Source: Cyclobacteriaceae bacterium
Lineage (GTDB): Bacteria > Bacteroidota > Bacteroidia > Cytophagales > Cyclobacteriaceae
Length of the DNA: 39,847 nucleotides
Reading direction: 5' to 3'
Assembly: GCA_012033595.1 (NCBI GenBank)
Contig: JAAUQL010000050.1
Location: forward strand, 1-39,847
The notes under the pieces were generated by a model that saw nothing but the letters and a program-made list of their open reading frames with translations, ran no database searches and was not told the origin of the DNA. The first letter of the stretch is position 1. Each line of letters opens with the position of its first letter. Both the position numbers and the translations under genes were made by a program. Shown here piece after piece: positions 36,885 to 39,847 of the stretch.

Positions 36885-38729
36885 ATGAAATACAGTTTTC
36901 AGGATTTTACCAATAACCGTAAGAATAAATTTGGCCAACTGGCCTTATGGTACATCCTTGCCCTGTGTACCGTGGCTACGGTCATCATCATCGGCCAGGT
37001 GCTTATACAAAAGCACCTCAGCAGTCAGCAAAGTGACTCCCGTATAGTCAATATAGCGGGTAGGCAACGCATGCTCAGTCAAAAGATCGCCAAACTGGCT
37101 CTGCAATTAGAAGATACCCTGGCATCGGGGACACATGAAAAATTGTCTGAAGAATTGGCTGCTACCACCCGTTTATGGCAAAAATCTCATTTGGCACTAC
37201 GTGTTGGTGACCCGGAGATGCACCTGCCGGGTAATAATAGCCAGGCCATAGATTCGATGTTCAGAAGCATAGAAAAGCACCATGTGGCCATTTACGAAAG
37301 TGCAGAAACCCTGGCGGGCTGGCAACAGAGCAAACGGTCCTCTGGTGCAGAGCTAACCACTCTGGTGCATACAATTCTCGCAAATGAGGGGCTTTTTTTG
37401 ATTGGAATGGACAAAATCGTGTATCAGTACGACCTGGAGGCCAAACAGAAAGTAAACAGCCTCAGCCAAATGGAATACATGCTGCTGGCCATTTCACTTT
37501 TGGTCATCTTTCTGGAGGTAGTATTCATTTTCAGACCCACGGCCAGGCAGGTAAGCAAAACCATGGGCAAGTTGATCGAATCGGAAAAACAGGCCATTAA
37601 AATGACCAAAGAGATTTCGGCAATTTATAGTTCGCTCGAAAAATCGTACGAACAACTGGCCAAAGTAAACGAACCCGACGATATGCCTCGTGTATGGGCG
37701 AGGGCCGACAAAGGGGGGAACGTAAGCTGGATGTCGAATACCTTGCAACACATAACGGGTTTGCAGAACGCCAGGAGTTTGCGGATATGCGATCTTTTTC
37801 CGGGCGCCGGTCTGGGCGATGACTTTATGGATGAGCTGGTGGAGGTCATATCAAACCATGAAAACTGGTCGGGACAAGTATGGATAAAACAGGGCGGACA
37901 TGAATATTGGGTAGAAGTGACGATTTGCCCGGTGCTGAACCTTGGCAATGAGGTGGGCGAAGTGCTGGTGATCGCTACCGACATAACGGGCAGAAAGCAC
38001 GCCGAGCAGGATATGTATCGGAAAAACCGCAATGAAATAGAGACCCGGATCAACCAGCAAAAATACCGATCGGTGCTCATCCTCGAAGGACAGGAAGAGG
38101 AGCGGAAGAGACTGGCCATGGACATCCACGATGGCATAGGCCAGCACCTGACTTCGCTCAAATTCCAGATCGAAGGCATAGACCCTGAAGAATGTGAAAT
38201 AAATGCGCGTAAGCTTGCCGAAATTAAAGCACAATTGTCCGACACCATCAAAGAGGTGCGCAGGGTCACGTTCAACCTAAAACCTACCGTGCTTGGCGAC
38301 TATGGCCTGGCATCCGGCCTCCGGATGTTTGTGAGTGAAATTTCGAAATACAGTGAGCTAAAAATAAATTTCACCAATCCCGGCCACCTGACGGATCGCT
38401 TTTCGCAAAGGTTAGAGAACAATGTGTTTCGGATAGTGCAGGAGGCCATCAACAATGCCATTAAATATGCCAAAGCCGGTCTCATTGATGTTTCGATAAT
38501 GAAAACAAAGGAGGAGTTGCTGATAGTCGTGAAAGATGATGGCGTTGGTTTTGATCCGTCGCAACTCCATGATGTCGGCATAGCATCGGGTAGCGGATTT
38601 TTTAACATGTACGAACGCACGGCCTATATCAATGGTAAGCTGGAAATAGACTCTGTGCCCGGAAAGGGAACCAGGGTCGAGTTGCGTGTGCCTGTAAAGC
38701 CGTCGGCAAACAATGGTAGCGGAGAGTAA
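36885..38729 (+). CDS. NarX/PilJ-type sensor histidine kinase with PAS domain
   Basis: This 614-residue membrane kinase has TM1 at about residues 19-41 and a periplasmic four-helix PilJ/NarX-like domain with the P-box-like motif SRIVNIAGRQRMLSQKI. TM2 is at about 196-215, followed by a coiled linker and a PAS domain (about 265-375, with ITGLQNARS and VIATDITGRKHAEQ). HisKA_3 carries phospho-acceptor His415 (RKRLAMDIHDGIGQHL), and HATPase_c has FRIVQEAINNAIKYA and DDGVGFDP. This is the NarL-family partner type. The P-box resemblance suggests an anion or small ligand, but no nitrate genes are in view. The response regulator begins 16 bases after its stop, so the pair is co-transcribed. Confidence 0.9.
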   Translation: MKYSFQDFTNNRKNKFGQLALWYILALCTVATVIIIGQVLIQKHLSSQQSDSRIVNIAGRQRMLSQKIAKLALQLEDTLASGTHEKLSEELAATTRLWQKSHLALRVGDPEMHLPGNNSQAIDSMFRSIEKHHVAIYESAETLAGWQQSKRSSGAELTTLVHTILANEGLFLIGMDKIVYQYDLEAKQKVNSLSQMEYMLLAISLLVIFLEVVFIFRPTARQVSKTMGKLIESEKQAIKMTKEISAIYSSLEKSYEQLAKVNEPDDMPRVWARADKGGNVSWMSNTLQHITGLQNARSLRICDLFPGAGLGDDFMDELVEVISNHENWSGQVWIKQGGHEYWVEVTICPVLNLGNEVGEVLVIATDITGRKHAEQDMYRKNRNEIETRINQQKYRSVLILEGQEEERKRLAMDIHDGIGQHLTSLKFQIEGIDPEECEINARKLAEIKAQLSDTIKEVRRVTFNLKPTVLGDYGLASGLRMFVSEISKYSELKINFTNPGHLTDRFSQRLENNVFRIVQEAINNAIKYAKAGLIDVSIMKTKEELLIVVKDDGVGFDPSQLHDVGIASGSGFFNMYERTAYINGKLEIDSVPGKGTRVELRVPVKPSANNGSGE

Positions 38730-38745
38730 TAACCCAAAGAAAAAC

Positions 38746-39402
38746 ATGGAAAAGATAAAGGTAGTGTTGGTAGATGATCATGTGCTGGTGCGAAAGGGCA
38801 TCAAAGCCATGCTGGATTCTGACCAGGAAATTGATGTGATCGGTGAAGGCAACAATGGAGTGGAAGCCGTGGATTTGGCCCGCAAACTCAAACCGGACAT
38901 TATGATCCTGGACATTAGGATGCCCGAAAAAAACGGGCTCGAAGCAGCGGCCGAAATCCAATCGATGGCTCCCGCCACCAAAGCGTTGATTTTGTCGATG
39001 CACGATTCGGAAGACTACGTGCTACAGGCGCTAAATTCAGGAGCATATGGCTATCTGCTAAAGGATACCGACAAAAATGAATTTGTGAAAGCACTGAAGC
39101 AGGTACACCAGGGCATCAGGTACTTTAGCGGGGCGGTGTCCAATATTCTCGCCAATCAACTACTCAGCCACACACCCGCCACCATAAAAACGCCCATGCA
39201 GGAAGACAGCTACCATCTCACCAGACGCGAAAGGCAGATTTTGTCCATGATCAGCAATGGAAAACACAATAAAGATATTGCCGAGGCCCTGGAAAACAGC
39301 GTGCGCACAGTTGAAACCCATCGCTTCAACATCATGAAAAAACTCGGAGTCAACAACGCTGTGGATATGGTGAATAAGGCGATAAAAGAGAATTTGGTGT
39401 AA
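38746..39402 (+). CDS. LuxR/NarL-family response regulator
   Basis: This 218-residue DNA-binding regulator has a receiver domain (about 3-120) with acidic pocket Asp10/Asp11, phospho-acceptor Asp56 (MILDIRMPEK) and conserved Lys in YGYLLKDTD. A LuxR-type helix-turn-helix follows (about 150-212, with LTRRERQILSMI and VRTVETHRFNIMKKL). The start is placed at ATG 38746, giving the family-typical MEKIKVVLVDDH. An in-frame earlier start would overlap the kinase gene. It is surely phosphorylated by the adjacent kinase. Its target genes are not evident; it may control the divergent dehydrogenase/esterase pair, which is speculative. Confidence 0.93.
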   Translation: MEKIKVVLVDDHVLVRKGIKAMLDSDQEIDVIGEGNNGVEAVDLARKLKPDIMILDIRMPEKNGLEAAAEIQSMAPATKALILSMHDSEDYVLQALNSGAYGYLLKDTDKNEFVKALKQVHQGIRYFSGAVSNILANQLLSHTPATIKTPMQEDSYHLTRRERQILSMISNGKHNKDIAEALENSVRTVETHRFNIMKKLGVNNAVDMVNKAIKENLV

Positions 39403-39479
39403 TTGATTCAATAGATTTTTACTGGTCTGAGGAGGCATAACATTTTTACAAACGGACATATATTAGATGACGAGAGATA

Positions 39480-39725
39480 CCAGTCTGAATCAGGATGTGC
39501 AGGATAGCAGGATGACCAGGATTGGTAAAAATTATAAACCGTTTCCCATAAAAGCAATGATCCTTATAGTTCCCGGCCAATAGCTGGCAGATTGCCACAC
39601 TCCGCGAAAAGCTCCGTTCGCAATGACGAAGAAAAGCAGGCGCCTTTGCAAACTGTCTGAATCAGGATGACCAGGATTGCAGGATGAACAGGATTAGTGA
39701 AAAATATAAATCGCTTGTCATAACC
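39480..39725. repeat. Dispersed repeat copy
   Basis: This is a single copy of the composite repeat seen at 23.3-23.6 and 33.7-34.6 kb. It has 'tctgaatcaggatgtgcagg' and 'aggattggtaaaaa', then 'gcaatgatccttatagttcc', then the reverse module 'gattgccacactccgcg' to 'gttcgcaatgacg' (about 39591-39628), and again 'ctgtctgaatcaggatg' and 'aggattagtgaaaaatataa'. The remaining bases of this 445-base end stretch hold no visible gene. Confidence 0.85.
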
Positions 39726-39847
39726 CAACTTGCACCGGAAGGGCATCGAAAACACAAATTTTAAGATATTTTCTTGTACAAATCATGTACTGCGTGCTGG
39801 AATCGGGGTTTTGTGTTTAGAAAGTCGATTGTAGTGATGTATGGTAT

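Overview
The window looks like chromosomal DNA of a member of the Bacteroidota, most likely a Cytophagia-like, glycan-degrading bacterium. The evidence is a giant secreted protein with a type IX secretion (T9SS) C-terminal sorting domain, DUF5060 and GH140-type glycosidases, a GH77 enzyme with a tandem starch-binding N-terminus, a DMT-type sugar permease of the Bacteroidota type, and dispersed repeats built around short 'caggatt' and 'gcaatgacgg' modules. The genus cannot be read from the sequence, and there are no rRNA or tRNA genes.

Layout. (1) 1-3.1 kb: a tandem repeat, then a three-gene minus-strand operon of secreted paralogues sharing a 'HLPDIPSA' C-terminal module. (2) 3.8-12.7 kb: a sugar permease, a LacI regulator and five enzyme genes that together read as a complete D-apiose route. 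GH140 would release apiose, ApsD would oxidise it to apionolactone, ApnL would open the lactone, ApnO would isomerise and oxidise apionate to 3-oxo-isoapionate, and OiaX would decarboxylate that to L-erythrulose. ApsD, OiaX and ApnO are joined by ATGA stop/start overlaps, and a LacI-type inverted repeat lies between the regulator and apsD. (3) 13-18 kb: 4-alpha-glucanotransferase (malQ), a DUF4412-like protein and an S41 peptidase lipoprotein. (4) 18.4-20.9 kb: a minus-strand pair encoding a DUF5060 lipoprotein glycosidase and a carbohydrate-binding-like protein. (5) 21.9-23.2 kb: an aldo/keto reductase and a 26-residue membrane peptide ORF with its own terminator. (6) 23.7-32.0 kb: one T9SS-exported protein of about 2,780 residues with two cohesin-like modules and a dockerin-like segment. 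(7) 32.3-39.4 kb: a DEAD-box helicase, a tandem array of dispersed repeats, an acetylesterase-like hydrolase, a zinc alcohol dehydrogenase, and a NarX-like sensor kinase with a LuxR/NarL response regulator.

Six otherwise well-preserved genes each carry one apparent single-base loss in an A/T run: the first secreted paralogue, the permease, apnL, the aldo/keto reductase, the giant protein's signal peptide and the helicase. The uniform pattern points to assembly or consensus errors more than to six independent inactivations, so these genes are annotated as full length with a frameshift. The most coherent system is the apiose locus. It is a recognisable assembly of known enzyme families rather than an undescribed system. 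The less explained items are the duplicated terminator around a dispersed repeat, the small membrane peptide, the orphan terminator at 21.8 kb, and the cohesin/dockerin architecture.
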